A stretch of DNA of 64,000 nucleotides from Streptomyces monomycini (GCF_022271435.1 NZ_JAFIQY010000016.1:62001-126000); one strand, 5' to 3'. Counted from the first letter of the stretch, positions 15,402 through 27,733 are shown. Notes: a model not told the origin generated them from the letters alone. Made by a program: numbers and translations.

Positions 15402-16040
15402 TCAGTCGACGGTGCGCTGTAGCAGGCCCCAGGTGAACTCGGCTACTGTCGCCCGCGGTTCGCCGTCCGTGTCGGGCGCCGTGAACGCTAGCCGCCAGCG
15501 GGTGGGGGCCGTGCCCTCCATCGGGCGGGCCGGGGTGAACGCGCGGGCCACCTCGTCGACCGTGCAGGACCAGGGGACCAGATCGCCGGTCGTCCGCAGG
15601 GCGGGGGCGGCGGCGCCCGGCGCCCGGACGAGCCACGCGTTCCACGCGGTGCCCTGCGGACCGGTCAGCACCTCGAACCGCAGATCGGGCCAGAGCGGTA
15701 CGGGCCAGGTCAGCGCCTCGCAGGTCAGGTCGCCGATGCGGCGGGCGGTGACGGACTCGGGACGGCCGAGCAGCGAGCGGTAGCGCTGCACCGCGCCGCG
15801 CGACCGGGGCGAGTGGGCCCACGCCTGCCAGCGGCGGTTGGCCTCCCGCAGCTCGGCGCGCGAGGCGCCGAGGGCACGCAGCGCGTCCTCGACCAGGCCG
15901 GGCTGGTGGTCGGCCATGCGGCGCAGAAGGACGAGCTGGAAGGCGCGGGGGCCGTCGGCGGGCCCGCCGGGGCCACCGCCGGACCTGCTGCCGGATCCGT
16001 CGCCCGGGCCGTTGTCAGTGGTGGGGTTCATGATGGACAT
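15402..16040 (-). CDS. conserved actinobacterial hypothetical protein
   Basis: I do not recognise this 212-residue protein. It has a Gly/Ser-rich N-terminal ~25 residues, a helical central part (RAFQLVLLRRMADHQPGLVEDALRALGASRAELREANRRWQAW is split here only by description) and a C-terminal part rich in beta-strand. No signal peptide or membrane segment is seen. It is the last gene of the minus-strand envelope operon and its start overlaps the end of the Trm112-like gene, so it is translationally coupled. The start could be ATG 16040 or ATG 16031; neither has a clear ribosome site. Confidence 0.7.
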   Translation of the reverse strand: MSIMNPTTDNGPGDGSGSRSGGGPGGPADGPRAFQLVLLRRMADHQPGLVEDALRALGASRAELREANRRWQAWAHSPRSRGAVQRYRSLLGRPESVTARRIGDLTCEALTWPVPLWPDLRFEVLTGPQGTAWNAWLVRAPGAAAPALRTTGDLVPWSCTVDEVARAFTPARPMEGTAPTRWRLAFTAPDTDGEPRATVAEFTWGLLQRTVD

Positions 16041-16305
16041 GTTCGCGGACGGTGGGTCCGGGCGGGCCCTGGCGAGGCTCGTCGGGTGGGCGTTCGTCCG
16101 GGGGCAGGCGGCGCAGGATGGCTTCGTGTTCGGTCTCGGTGACCTGTTCACCGGAGGAGGGGAGGAGCTGGGGGATGTTGTCGAGAATGGGGTAACGGCG
16201 GCGCAGCCTCGGGTTGTAGAGGATCTCGTCCGGGAGGAGGAGGGTGAGCGGGCCCTTGTCGATCGGGCAGGCGAGGATCTTCAACAGGGGGTCGTCGGGG
16301 GTCAC
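16015..16305 (-). CDS. Trm112 family protein
   Basis: The first ~55 residues (LLKILACPIDKGPL ... LYNPRLRRRYPILDNIPQLLP) match the Trm112/UPF0434 zinc-ribbon-like family in its actinobacterial form, in which the second Cys of CPxC is Asp. In eukaryotes and archaea Trm112 activates class I methyltransferases by direct binding; two such methyltransferases are encoded upstream in this operon. The C-terminal ~40 residues are a charged Pro/His-rich tail. The start overlaps the transporter stop by 4 bp (ATGA). Confidence 0.85.
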   Translation of the reverse strand: MTPDDPLLKILACPIDKGPLTLLLPDEILYNPRLRRRYPILDNIPQLLPSSGEQVTETEHEAILRRLPPDERPPDEPRQGPPGPTVREHVHHEPHH

Positions 16306-17327
16306 GGCTCAGCTCCTTGAGAGGGGGCGGAGGGGGAAGGGGAGGACGCATCTGATGCCGGTGCCGGTGCCGGTGCCGGTGCCAGTTCCGTTTCCGGTGC
16401 CGGTTCTGGTTCCGGCGGTGGGGCGTCCTGGCGGGGCAGGGCGAGCAGGACGAGGACGGCGACTGCGGTGCCGCCCAGGCGCAGGCCCAGGCGCAGGGGA
16501 TCGGAGGGCAGCGGCTCGCCGAAGGCGACCGTGCCGCAGGCGGCGGTGAAGACGCAGGTCACGGTAGTGCAGACGGGGACGATGAGGGAGGCACGGCAGC
16601 GCTGGAGCGCGGTCTGCGACAGCACCAGGCCCACTGCGCCGGTGAAGAGCAGCAGATACGGATACGGGGAGGTGAACACGTCACGGACGACGCCCGCCGG
16701 GTCGTGGGCGCTCAGCAGTCCGGAGACGCCTTTGATGGCGAGCGAGCTGACGCCGTAGAGCAGGCCGACGGCCACACCGTAGGGGACGCCCGAGGTGGGC
16801 TGGCGGTGGCGGCGCTTGGCGCGCCGTTCGGCGGTCCCGTACAGCCACAGCCCCGCGACCAGCGAGGGCAGGGCGATGGCGAGCAGGGTGCCGGTGGGCG
16901 CGGTGCGGGTGACGGTGCCGGCGCCGCTGCCCTGGAGCGACCCGACGACCATGCCGAGCGCGAGCAGGATCGCCAGGATGCTCCGGCGCTCGCGGCCGCT
17001 GGTGCGCTCACCGAGGAAGACCGACGACAGGAGGAGCAGCAGGACGAGACCGGAGACGAAGATGCCCTGGGCCGCGGCGATGGGGAGGGTGCGGTAGACC
17101 GCGAGCTGGGCGGCGAAACCGGCGGCGAGGGCCAGTGAACCGCCGATCCACAGCGGGCTGCTCAGCAGGTGGCGCACGAGCCGGGCGGGCCGGCGGGTGT
17201 TCAGCGCGGGCAGCGCGGACAGGGCGCGCTTCTCCAGTACGAACCCGGTGCTGTACAGGACGTTGGCGAGCAGTGCGGCCGCCACGCCCCACCACAGCAC
17301 CGCCCTACTCCCTTCTCCGGCGGGCAT
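16302..17327 (-). CDS. DMT/EamA-type membrane transporter
   Basis: The 341-residue protein has about nine to ten hydrophobic segments in the DMT pattern (ALLANVLYSTGFVLEKRAL, LALAAGFAAQLAVYRTL, GIFVSGLVLLLLLSSVFLGE, ILAILLALGMVVGSLQGSG and so on), with the GERTSGRE loop after the fourth helix. Members export metabolites or flip lipid-linked intermediates. In this operon a flippase role for a glycolipid intermediate is plausible but inferred. The C-terminus carries an (Ala-Pro)n and Pro-Glu repeat tail encoded by hexanucleotide repeats. Its start overlaps the upstream methyltransferase by 23 bp. Confidence 0.82.
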   Translation of the reverse strand: MPAGEGSRAVLWWGVAAALLANVLYSTGFVLEKRALSALPALNTRRPARLVRHLLSSPLWIGGSLALAAGFAAQLAVYRTLPIAAAQGIFVSGLVLLLLLSSVFLGERTSGRERRSILAILLALGMVVGSLQGSGAGTVTRTAPTGTLLAIALPSLVAGLWLYGTAERRAKRRHRQPTSGVPYGVAVGLLYGVSSLAIKGVSGLLSAHDPAGVVRDVFTSPYPYLLLFTGAVGLVLSQTALQRCRASLIVPVCTTVTCVFTAACGTVAFGEPLPSDPLRLGLRLGGTAVAVLVLLALPRQDAPPPEPEPAPETELAPAPAPAPASDASSPSPSAPSQGAEP

Positions 17328-18092
17328 GGACGAGCAGGACGGAGGCCAGCGAAGGCAGACGGCAGGCGGCGCGGTCCAGGGGCCGCAGCGGACGCGGCAC
17401 GTCGTGGTACGGCGCCCCCGCGATCCGTACGACCTCGAAGCCGCAGGCCGGCAGGAAGCCGCGCAGCGCGCGGGCGGTGTAGAGGCGCAGATGGCCGACG
17501 ACCTGGGTGCCGGGCCGTCCGTGGATGCCTCGCATGCTCACCTCCGAGAAGACGGGCTGGACCCCCGCTAGGAGGAGTCCGCGGTTGTACCAGGCAGCGA
17601 GATTGGGGGTGGAGAGCATCAGATGACCGCCGGGACGCAGTACCCGGCGCAGTTCGTCGAGGGCCGCGTCGGGGTCGACGAGGTGCTCGATGACCTCGCT
17701 GAAGAGGACGGCGTCGGCGCTGCCGTCCGCGAACGGCAGCCCACCGTCGCCCAGTTCGCCCCGTACGGCGTACGGAACCCGGGTCGTGGCGCGGCGCAGC
17801 GCGTCCTGTGACCAGTCGACGCCGATGATGCGGTGACCGGTCAAGGCCCGGGCGGCGACGGCGGCCGCGCGCCCGTCGCCGCACCCGACGTCCAGGACGG
17901 TGGCCGGGGGCGCGTCCGGACGTACCGGGCCCAGTGCCCGGGCCAGCATCAGCGCCTGGCGGTGGCTGCGGGCGTCACCGGAGGCGACGGGTACGGCGGG
18001 GTTCTCGTAGAACTCCCGGAGGGCGTGCCGGGGTTGGCGGCCCGCCGTGGCCCGTGGGGCTTCGGTGTCCCGGGCGGTGGCGGCCTGCCGGG

Positions 18093-18096
<4 letters not shown>
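17305..18096 (-). CDS. class I SAM-dependent methyltransferase
   Basis: Motif I is VLDVGCGDGRAAAVAARAL near residue 67, followed by the acidic GVDWSQDAL and the motif DAVLFSEVIEHLVDP ... LDELRRVLRPGGHLMLSTPN. This is the small-molecule methyltransferase fold at normal size (263 aa). The residues after ~170 (VFSEVSMRGIHGRPGTQVVGHLRLYT) resemble methyltransferases acting on sugars or lipids. It overlaps its neighbours on both sides, so it belongs to the same transcript as the AftD-like protein. Confidence 0.88.
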
Positions 18097-19768
<1,672 letters not shown>

Positions 19769-19772
<4 letters not shown>

Positions 19773-22700
19773 CGAGTGGGTTCCTCCCCGTTCCGGTCCG
19801 GTGAAGTGCCGTGAGGTGGTGTGTCGTTCGGCGGTGTGCCGCCCGGTGATATGACGTTCGGAAGCGTGTCGCCCGGGGACGGCTCGTCGTGCGGAGGCTC
19901 ACTACCCGTGGGCGGCTCGCCGCCCGAAGGCGTCGCGCTCTCCGGCGCCGCGCCACGCCGTCGCCGTCGTCTGGGCAGCGGCGGTGCCGGCGGCCCCGAC
20001 GCCACCGGCCCGGAGACCGGCGGCATGGGTACCGTTTCCGCTTCCTCCGCCAACTCCGCCTCCCCCCGGGGCCCCGTCCCACCCCTCGCCCGCACCCCGC
20101 GCCGTGCCCACGAACCCGGCACCGTCACCACCGCGGCCGCCAGCGCCAGCAGCGCCAGTGCCTGCGCCGTGGCGCTGAAGGCCCCGGCTTCGGCGGCGGC
20201 CGGTTCGCCCGCGCCGAGCGCCGCCGTGATGCCGGCGCCCACCATGGCCAGCAGCGAGACCGGCACCAGGAGCCCCGGCCGGAACCGGGCCGCCAGTGCC
20301 AGCAGCGGCACGATCACGGCGTACGGCCCGGCGGCGAGCGCCACGACCACAGTGAGGGCGACGACCCCCAGTACCCAGGAGGGCGCGGGCGGCACCTGCG
20401 GTTCCGGCGGCGGCGTGCGCGGTGTGCGGCGCACCAGGGTGGAGCCGATGAGTACGGCGATACCGAGCGCGCCGCCGAGCAGCCCGAGGTCGTACGTCGT
20501 GGCGGGCGCGTACGAGAGTTTCACGAGCCCGCCTCGGCCCGCCGGGATCAGGAATCCCTGCTGCCAGCCGTCGAGCCGGACGGGTGACAGCTCGCGCCCG
20601 TCGAGCGTCGCGTGCCAGCCGTCGTTGGCGTTCTCGTACATCTGGAGGTACGCGGCGGCGCCGGTGCCGACCTGCACCGACCGCTGGTCGCCCGCCCAGT
20701 CCTCGGCCGTCACGGTCCGCCGTTCGCTCGCGGGCGCGGGGGCGCTGCCCCGGCTGAGGGTGACGTCCGTCAGCGCCAGCGGGCCCTGGTCGCCGGCCTC
20801 CACCCGGTGTTCGCCCGAGGGGAGTTCGAGGTTTCCGCCACGTGCTTCGCCCGCGCACAGTTCGACGTCGACGGGTCGGCGTTCGGTCAGGTCGCGGACG
20901 TAGCCGGAGGCCTTGGTGGCGTGCAGGGTGCCGTCCACGGCAAGCGGCGGGCCCTGGCCGCACGCCAGCGTGAACCGGTCGGTGGCCGAGGGGGGCGGGG
21001 TGCGCAGCGCCTCCAGCTGCGGGATGTAGACCTCGCTGAGGCCGACGGGCAGTTGCAGGGCCTGGTCGGCGACCGGGTTGTGGACGGTGAGTTCCTTGAC
21101 CTTGCTGATGGTGATGTCGAGGCGGTCGGTGGTGATGGGGTCGAAGCGGGCCTGGCCGTTCTCGTCGACACCGGCGGTCGCGGCGCCGTCGGGGGAGTTG
21201 ACCAGGATCTGTTCCGGGCGGGTGGAGATGCCGCCGGCCGCGGCCAGCACGATCTGGCTGACGGGCCGCTTGCCCGGCCAGCGCAGGTGCAGGGTGGGCC
21301 GGTCGCCCGCGATCCAGGCGGTGGTCAGGTCGCCGTCGACGAGGTTGCGGGGGCTGAGCGAGCGGCCGGAGCCGAAGCTGGTGGAGTCGGCGGTGACGGT
21401 GACGCGTTCTTTCTGGCGGGTGGCCGCGCGGTCCAGGAGCTGGTCGAGTTCCGGTCCCGGTACGGCCACGGCCTTGGCCGACACCGCGTACGACGCGCTC
21501 GTGCCCGTACGGAACTGGCGGTGCAGCCCTGCCTCGGCGGAGGCCGGCGAGAGGCCGCCGGGGTCGCTGCCGCGGTGCAGGGAGTACGTGGCGGAGGGCG
21601 CCGTGGACTTCTCGGCGTCCGCCGGGAGTCGCAGCAGCCGGGTGACCTGCACGTCCGGTATCTCCACCTCGGAGAAGCCCGCGCCGGACAGTCCGGCGCG
21701 CGGCGTCTGCGACCCGGTGATGGTGATCTCCAGCCACTTCGCGACCCCGGCCGGTGCTCTGACCTGCTGCTTCGCGCCGTTGGTGAGCAGTTGGCTCTCG
21801 ACGCTGCCCCGGTCGGTCCGGACGCGTACGGAAGTCGGCGCCGCCCGCATGCCGTCACCCGGGAGCGGTGTCAGCGCGATCCGGGACGGTACGGACGTGG
21901 GACGGGTGAAGCCGATCCGCAGCCACTGGCCGACCGGTTCGCCCGCGCTGCCCTCGGCCCAGCCGGTGTCCGGGTCGCCGTCGAAGGCGTGCACCGGGTC
22001 GTACTGCGGCAGGTGGAACAGCCAGTTGCCGCTGCTGGAGGCGGTGACGGAGGAGGCGCCGCGCAGCACCCCGGTGGTCTGGTGGCCGATGCCCTCGGCC
22101 GGCAGGATCTGCCGCGGCGGGCGCCCGGGGTCCTGGACGCTGTCCGGGTGATTCCGCTCCCCGGGCGTGTACGTGTAGGACGTGTTGGAGTTGACCAGTC
22201 CGAACCGGGTGTCGGCACGGCGCAGCCCGTCGCCGGTCAGCTGGAGCGGCGGGGTGCCGACGCCCGGGTGGTTGTCGCCGGTCAGCACGGCCGGCCGGTG
22301 GCGCAGCGTGGGGTCGGCGGACAGCGGCAGCAGCGCCTCAGGACCTCCGCTGACCTGTGCGGTGTCCGCCACGGGCCGGGCGGTGACCGGGCCGGGGCGC
22401 GGAGTGTCCACCGGTTCGTAGATCTCCACCGAGCGCTGGCGCGGGTACAGGCCCTGGATCTGTACGGGGGTGTCGGGGGCGATCTTCCCGTCCGTGGTCA
22501 GCGGCCCGAACGCGGCGACCCGGCGGTAGCCGGACGCCTCCAGGGTGCGCTTGACGGTCTGTGTCGGTATGTAGCCGATCTGGTCGGGGTCGAGATCGTT
22601 GCGGACGACGACGTCGTACAGGCCCGCCCGGCCGAGGAAGTCGCGCAGCCCCGGCACTTCGGAGCCGGTCAGCAGCGCCTGTTCCACGGCGTCCATGGCG

Positions 22701-24232
22701 CGCCGTACGCCGGGCGTCCCGAAGGGCACGTAGTCGCGCTGCGCCCACCGGGAGCGGGCGAGCACGTCCAGGGGCTGGTCGATCGGGGAGCCCCAGGTGT
22801 AGACGCCGTGCGCGGTGGCGGGGACGACGAGGGCGCGGTTGTCGGGGGTGTTCTTCTTCAGCCAGTCGGCGGTCCGTTCCCAGGCGTCCGGCAGCTTCTT
22901 GAAGGCGCCGGGCTGGAGGACGGTCCCGTTGAGGAACGGCAGGGCGAGCGCGGGCACGGTCAGCAGCGCGACGACCAGCGGGAGGTGGCGGCGCCCGGGA
23001 ACGCGCCGGGTGCCGCGCCGCTCACCGGCCACCCCGACGAGATGCGCCAGGCCGAACGCGAGGGCCAGCGCCAGGCCCGGCACGAACTTGTAGATGTTGC
23101 GGAACGGCCGCAGCCAGCCGTCGAGCCAGTCCTGCCACACCCCGTGGAACGGGCCGCCCAGCGCACCGGCGTACCCGGTGAGGCAGATACCGGCCACCAC
23201 CAGCACGGTCAGCAGCAGCCAGCGCCGCTCCGGCGCGTCCCGGCGGGCCAGCCCGGCCAGACCCAGCGCGGCGGCCAGCGCCGAGCCGAGGATCGCGACG
23301 ACGCCTGCCGCCATGGTCCAGCCGGCCGGCAGCCAGGGTTCGCCGAAGTTGAGGTAGCCGGTCCAGTTGCCGGCGCCGCGCAGCAGTTCGGTCGCCGACA
23401 TGGTGCCGGTCGTGGTGTTGGCCTGCTCGATGTACGGCATGAAGTTCTCGCCGTACACCCCGAGCAGCAGCAGCGGTACGGCCCACCACGCGGTCGCCAG
23501 GACGACGCCCGGAATCCACCACGCAAGCAGCGCTCTGCGCCGGGTGCCCGTACGCGACAGCACGTACAGCAGGACGGGCAGCAGCGACGCCAGGGTGGAT
23601 GCTGCGTTGACGCCGCCCATGAAGGGGATGAGCAGCGCGGAGCGGGTGGCGGCCAAGCGCGCCGACGCGCGGTGGTCGGTCAGCGGCAGCAGCACCCAGG
23701 GGAGCAGCGCGCCCGGCAGTGCGGCGGCGGAGGTGGAGCCGATGACCATGGTGAACGTCGGCCACAGCGCGTACGCGGCGGCGGCGAGCAGGCGGGCCGG
23801 CGGCGTGCCGACGCGCAGCCGTTCCGCCAGCCGCAGCGCGCCCCAGAAGGCGGTGGTGACGATCAGCGACATCCACAGCCGCTCGGCGAGCCACACCGGC
23901 AGGTGCACGAGGTCCGTCAGCGCGTAGTACGGCAGGGACGGGAACGCGTAGCCGACGTACTGGTCCGTGATGCCGCCGAAGCCCGCCCGGTCGTGCCAGA
24001 GCTGCCCGAGGTCGCCGAGGAACCGCCAGGGGTCGGTGGTCACCCCCAGCTTCGTCTCGAAGGTCATCTTCCCGGCGGACGGCGCGAGGAAGAGCACGAA
24101 GGTGACGGCCCAGAACGCCAGCAGCCAGCGCCGGGACCGCGGCGGTCCGGGCGGCGGCGCGCCCGGCGCGGACGCCGGGGTGCCTCCGGCGTCCGGTGAT
24201 CCCGGTGAGCTGGACACGAGCGTCTGGGTCAT
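19769..24232 (-). CDS. AftD-like alpha-(1->3)-arabinofuranosyltransferase domain protein (DUF3367, GT-C)
   Basis: The 1487-residue protein has an N-terminal polytopic GT-C region with about ten membrane helices (LAFWAVTFVLFLAPSAGKMTFETKLGV, AYALWPTFTMVIGSTSAAALPG, VLATAWWAVPLLLLGVY) and then a very long extracytoplasmic part containing carbohydrate-binding-like beta-sandwiches (GEPVGQWLRIGFTRPTSVPSRIALTPLPGDG near 690 and RPTLHLRWPGKRPVSQIVLAAAGG near 900). It ends with further helices and a Pro-rich cytosolic tail. This is the layout of AftD, which uses decaprenyl-phospho-arabinose to branch arabinogalactan and lipoarabinomannan in mycobacteria. An acidic DPW motif follows the first helix (VTTDPWRFLGD). 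Streptomyces do not make mycolate-type arabinogalactan, so the acceptor is unknown. Confidence 0.87.
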
Positions 24233-24954
24233 GGCAACCGCCGCAGGATGAGGAGAAGGTTCCAGGTGGCTACTTCACGTACGCCCGGCAGGCGCGGGAT
24301 CGTTTCGGCGAGGAACGGCGCGTACCGGGAGCGGGCCGTCACGATCCACACGTCGTCCCGCGCCCTGATCTGCCGCAGCGTCCGGCCGACGTGCAGCGCG
24401 AACAGGTTCTCGCCGAGGGTGTGCTTGGCGGCCCGGCCGGTACGCCGCCGGTAGCGCTCGCGGGCCCGCCGGGCGCCCAGGTAGTGCCACGGCGCCATCT
24501 CGTGCCCGCCCCAGGGGGACAGCCAGTTGGTGAACGACAGATAGATCAGACCGCCGGGACGGGTGACCCGCACCAGCTCGCTGAGGAAGGTCTGCGGATC
24601 CGCCACGTGCTCCAGGACGTTGGAGGAGAAGCACACGTCGGCGGCGCCGTCGGCCAGCGGGAGGAGGTAGCCGTCGGCGAGCACCGCGCCGCTCGGGGGG
24701 CGCCCGCGCGCGGCCAGTTCGCGCAGGTCGGGCTCGAAGAGGTAGCCGTGCGCGCCGCGGCGCCGGAACTCCTCGATGAAGTGCCCGCTGCCGCCGCCGA
24801 TGTCCGCCACGACCCGGCCCTTCAGCGGCTCGTACCGCTCGATCTGGTCGGCGGCGTCCCGGGCGAGCAGGCCGTAGCAGTGCTCGGGGTCGTGCTGCTC
24901 GCGCAGGAAGGCGCGGAAAAGGGTGAGAGATCTGCGCAGGGAAGGGTCCCGCAC
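24229..24954 (-). CDS. class I SAM-dependent methyltransferase
   Basis: Motif I VVADIGGGSGHFIEEF near residue 50 and the motif II-III region DVCFSSNVLEHVADPQTFLSELVRVTRPGGLIYLSFTNWLSPWGGHEMAPWH define the family, which is close to methyltransferases found beside DUF3367 genes in mycobacteria. The GTG at 24954 was chosen because it lies 7 bp after the stop of the glycosyltransferase and the protein has family length from there (241 aa). The frame is open for 42 more codons upstream, inside the neighbouring gene. The stop overlaps the AftD-like start by 4 bp. Confidence 0.88.
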   Translation of the reverse strand: MRDPSLRRSLTLFRAFLREQHDPEHCYGLLARDAADQIERYEPLKGRVVADIGGGSGHFIEEFRRRGAHGYLFEPDLRELAARGRPPSGAVLADGYLLPLADGAADVCFSSNVLEHVADPQTFLSELVRVTRPGGLIYLSFTNWLSPWGGHEMAPWHYLGARRARERYRRRTGRAAKHTLGENLFALHVGRTLRQIRARDDVWIVTARSRYAPFLAETIPRLPGVREVATWNLLLILRRLP

Positions 24955-24961
24955 CTCAGCA

Positions 24962-26197
24962 TCACCGCCCGGCGGGGAGGTCGAGGTGTGCCTCGGCGTA
25001 CGACTCGGCCGCCACGGCGCGGAAGCTGCGGACCGTGCCGCTCCACCGGAAGCGCGCGGCGCGCTGCGCGGCGGCGGCACCCAGCGCTTGCCGTCGCGGG
25101 TGGCTGAGCGCCAGCGTGCACCAGTGCGCGGCGAAGGAACTCTCGCCGCGCGCCAGCAGCCCGGTCACCCCGTCGTCGACCGAGTCGCGCAGGCCGGGGA
25201 TGTCGAACCCGACGGCCGGGGTGTGCCGGGCGGCCGCCTCCATGACGACCAAACCCCAGCCCTCGACCAGCGACGGATGCAGCAGCAGCCAGGCGCGGCA
25301 GAGGAGTTCGTGCTTGTCCTGCTCGCTGATCCGGCCGGTGAAGTGCACGTCGGGACCGGCCATGGCCGTCAGCCGGTCGCGCTCCGGACCGTCACCGACG
25401 ATCACCAGCCGGCCGCCGGTGACCGGCCGCACCCGCTCCCACAGGCGCAGCAGCAGATCGACACGCTTGTACTCGACCAGCCGGCCCATGGCCAGGAACA
25501 GCGGCTCCGGCGCCTCGGGGAGCAGCGGCCCCGGCTCCTCCACCCCGTTGTGCACCAGGCGGATGCGCTCCCGCTCCACGCCGAGCCCGCGCAGCGCGGC
25601 GGCGGTCGAGCCCGACACGGCGACCATGAGGTTGCCGCGGTGGGTACCGGCCAGCGCCCAGTGCTCCAGCCGGCGGCCGAGCCGGGCGGCGGGCGCGGGG
25701 TAGCGCATGCCCCACAGGTCCGTGTGGACGTGGTTGACCAGGCACAGCGTCGGTCCGGTGTGCCACAGGGGCGCCAGGTACGGCATGCCGTTGCAGACCT
25801 CGACCAGCAGGTCGCACGCGCCGACCCGGCGGCTGAACTGCCGTCGTACCCGGAGGAAGTGACCGGCGTCGCCGCCCGCGGAGACCACCCGGTAGCCGCG
25901 GTCGGCCGCGGGGCCGCCGCACAGCAGGGTGACCTCGTGGCCGTGCGCGGTCAGGCCTTCGGCGATGCGGTCGACGAGCAGTTCCGAGCCGCCGGCGGCG
26001 GGGTTGCCGAGGTCGCGGCGGGCGAGGAAGACGATGCGGTGGGGGATTGGGGGTGTGGGGTGGGTGAGAGATTCGTGGTGTGCGGGTGTTGCGGAACGTG
26101 CGGTCGTTGCGGATCGTTCGGGTGATTCATGGCGTGCGGGTGGTTCGCGGCGTGCGGGTGGTGCGGCGGACAAGGACGGTCGTACGTGCTGGGGCAT
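24962..26197 (-). CDS. GT4-family glycosyltransferase
   Basis: This cytosolic GT-B enzyme has the N-terminal RIVFLARRDLGNPAAGGSELLV (GGSE loop) and the C-terminal nucleotide-sugar site LLLHPSLVEGWGLVVMEAAA with the EX7E glutamates. The middle contains the linker AVSGSTAAALRGLGVERERIRLVHNGVE. The ATG at 26197 follows TTGGAG with 7-nt spacing; an in-frame start at 26446 would only add low-complexity Pro/Ser sequence. The first ~48 residues remain low-complexity (PPARREPPARHESPERS). It is the first gene of the overlapping operon and probably adds a sugar to a lipid carrier. Confidence 0.88.
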   Translation of the reverse strand: MPQHVRPSLSAAPPARREPPARHESPERSATTARSATPAHHESLTHPTPPIPHRIVFLARRDLGNPAAGGSELLVDRIAEGLTAHGHEVTLLCGGPAADRGYRVVSAGGDAGHFLRVRRQFSRRVGACDLLVEVCNGMPYLAPLWHTGPTLCLVNHVHTDLWGMRYPAPAARLGRRLEHWALAGTHRGNLMVAVSGSTAAALRGLGVERERIRLVHNGVEEPGPLLPEAPEPLFLAMGRLVEYKRVDLLLRLWERVRPVTGGRLVIVGDGPERDRLTAMAGPDVHFTGRISEQDKHELLCRAWLLLHPSLVEGWGLVVMEAAARHTPAVGFDIPGLRDSVDDGVTGLLARGESSFAAHWCTLALSHPRRQALGAAAAQRAARFRWSGTVRSFRAVAAESYAEAHLDLPAGR

Positions 26198-26501
26198 GTG
26201 CGCTCCAACTCGTCTCAGGGTGCGGTACCAGTGGTGTGGGGGGACGTACTGCGTACTGAGTCGTGCGGACCTGCCGGCCTGGGGCTGCGGACGGGGGACG
26301 GGGGGACGGGGGGACGGGCAAGGGGACAGGTACGGGGACGAGGGCCGGTGCGACGATCGGGACGAGGACCGGTGCGGGGACGGGGACGGGGACGCGGGTG
26401 GGTGAGCTGGATAGTTTTCGCCGCCCTGTTCGATGCGGCTACTCACCGGCGTGACAATTTCCGCCCCGGCTCCGCCTGACGCCTCATCACTTCGCGCAGG
26501 A
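26198..26501. promoter_or_regulatory. promoter region of the glycan operon with G-rich simple repeats
   Basis: The 304-bp gap contains GGGGAC-type pentamer and hexamer repeats (about 26290-26400) and then an A/T-richer patch at 26408-26465 (ATAGTTTTC, GTGACAATTT). The A/T patch is the likeliest place for the operon promoter. No clear dyad is seen. Confidence 0.35.
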
Positions 26502-27449
26502 TCAGCTGAACCGGCGCCTCCCGCGCACCACCAGCACCACTCCGAAAAGCGTCAGTCCGCCGCCCGCCACGGCTGCCGCGAGCGGCGCCGTCTCGCCGAC
26601 CGTCTTGAGCTTGGTGCTGTCCGCGTCCGCGAGCGCCACCTGCTTGCGCTGGGTGGCGGGCGTGAACTCCAGCCCCGACCCGCGCAGCAGCGTCACCGCG
26701 TCGGTCCGCGCCCCGGGCGCCCGCAGCGTCTTGTGCGGCGAGATCGACGCGTTGATGATCCGGCCGGTGCGCGGCTCGACGACCAGCTCGATCCCACTGT
26801 TCGCGTACCACTCCTCGGCCTGCACCTGGCCCTGCGCCGGCCGCCCGACCAGCCGCCCCGGAACCTGCCGGCTGCCCGTCCTGGTGGGCGCGACGGTCCC
26901 GGTGAAGCGGTAGCCCTGGTACCCCTGTACCTGCTTGGTGCCGGCGAAGCGGAGCGGGACCGCGGCGCCGAGCGTGCTGTCCCACCAGCGGTAGGTCCGG
27001 CGCTGCACGTCGAAGGGGAACTTCAGGTACGCGTCCCCTTCGAAGCGGGTCGGTGCCTCTTCGCAGCAGTGCACCGGGGCGTTGGTGCGCCGGTCGGTGA
27101 CCCACCGTTCCCGCGTCCACTGGAACGCCTTGCGCGGGTCCTTCAGCTCCAGGGTCTCCGGGGTGTCGACCGTCGTGGACACGTCCCACACGGCCCGCCC
27201 GCTGCGCTCGCTCGCCGCCACGTCCCCCAGCACGTGCCGGGTGACGGTGATCTTCTGCCGGTTCTTCGGGCGCAGCGTCCCGGTGTCGAAGTAGCTGCCG
27301 GTGCCGGTGAAGACGGTGGTCACGTCGACGTCCACCGGAGTGCGCTGGGCGCGCGGCGCGACGTACCAGGCGAGCATCGGGGCGAGCACCAGGAGGAAGA
27401 CGCCGAGGCCCAGCAGGACCAGGGAAAAGGGTGAGGCGGTCTTACGCAT
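26502..27449 (-). CDS. DUF3068 (PorA-family) membrane-anchored protein
   Basis: The 315-residue protein has an N-terminal membrane helix (SLVLLGLGVFLLVLAPMLAWYVAP), a large extracytoplasmic beta-rich region and a C-terminal helix (PLAAAVAGGGLTLFGVVLVV) with a basic RGRRRFS tail. This fits DUF3068, which in actinobacteria is found beside glycosyltransferases and DUF3367 proteins. The strongly conserved stretch around FRGDAYLKFPFDVQRRTYRWWD is visible as FEGDAYLKFPF. Its function is unknown; a scaffold or transfer role at the outer face of the membrane is plausible from context. It is separated by 304 bp from the operon that follows on the same strand. Confidence 0.85.
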   Translation of the reverse strand: MRKTASPFSLVLLGLGVFLLVLAPMLAWYVAPRAQRTPVDVDVTTVFTGTGSYFDTGTLRPKNRQKITVTRHVLGDVAASERSGRAVWDVSTTVDTPETLELKDPRKAFQWTRERWVTDRRTNAPVHCCEEAPTRFEGDAYLKFPFDVQRRTYRWWDSTLGAAVPLRFAGTKQVQGYQGYRFTGTVAPTRTGSRQVPGRLVGRPAQGQVQAEEWYANSGIELVVEPRTGRIINASISPHKTLRAPGARTDAVTLLRGSGLEFTPATQRKQVALADADSTKLKTVGETAPLAAAVAGGGLTLFGVVLVVRGRRRFS

Positions 27450-27733
27450 ACGGGCACTCCTGAGGGCGGCGGGGGCAGTGCGCGTGCGGCGTGGCGGTGG
27501 TCCGGGTGAACGGGCGGGAACCGTAGGCGCATCCTTGACATGCCGTCAATGCCCCCACACACTCGGCAGGCACCGCGGCCGCCGCGGCCCGGCGTCCCGT
27601 CGGCGCGGTACGGCACCGCGGCCGCCGCCGTGCGGTCCCGCGTGCGCCCGAGGCCGTCAGCGGACCGGGCCGGGCCGGACCGGTGCGCCGCGCAACCCTC
27701 GACGTACCCGCCACCGAAGGGGCCCGCCGCGCC
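27450..27733. other. divergent intergenic region, DUF3068 / small secreted protein
   Basis: This 284-bp gap should hold the promoters of the two divergent transcripts. I find no strong -10/-35 pair, dyad or repeat in it. Confidence 0.4.

Noticed and set aside
20612..24199. A 1195-codon plus-strand open frame opposite the AftD-like gene
   Set aside because: No recognisable domain and biased Arg/Gly/Gln composition; the minus strand has membrane helices and family motifs.
26198..26446. N-terminal extension of the GT4 glycosyltransferase to a start at 26446
   Set aside because: The extension is only Pro/Ser/Arg-rich simple repeat; the ATG at 26197 has a ribosome site and leaves a complete family protein.
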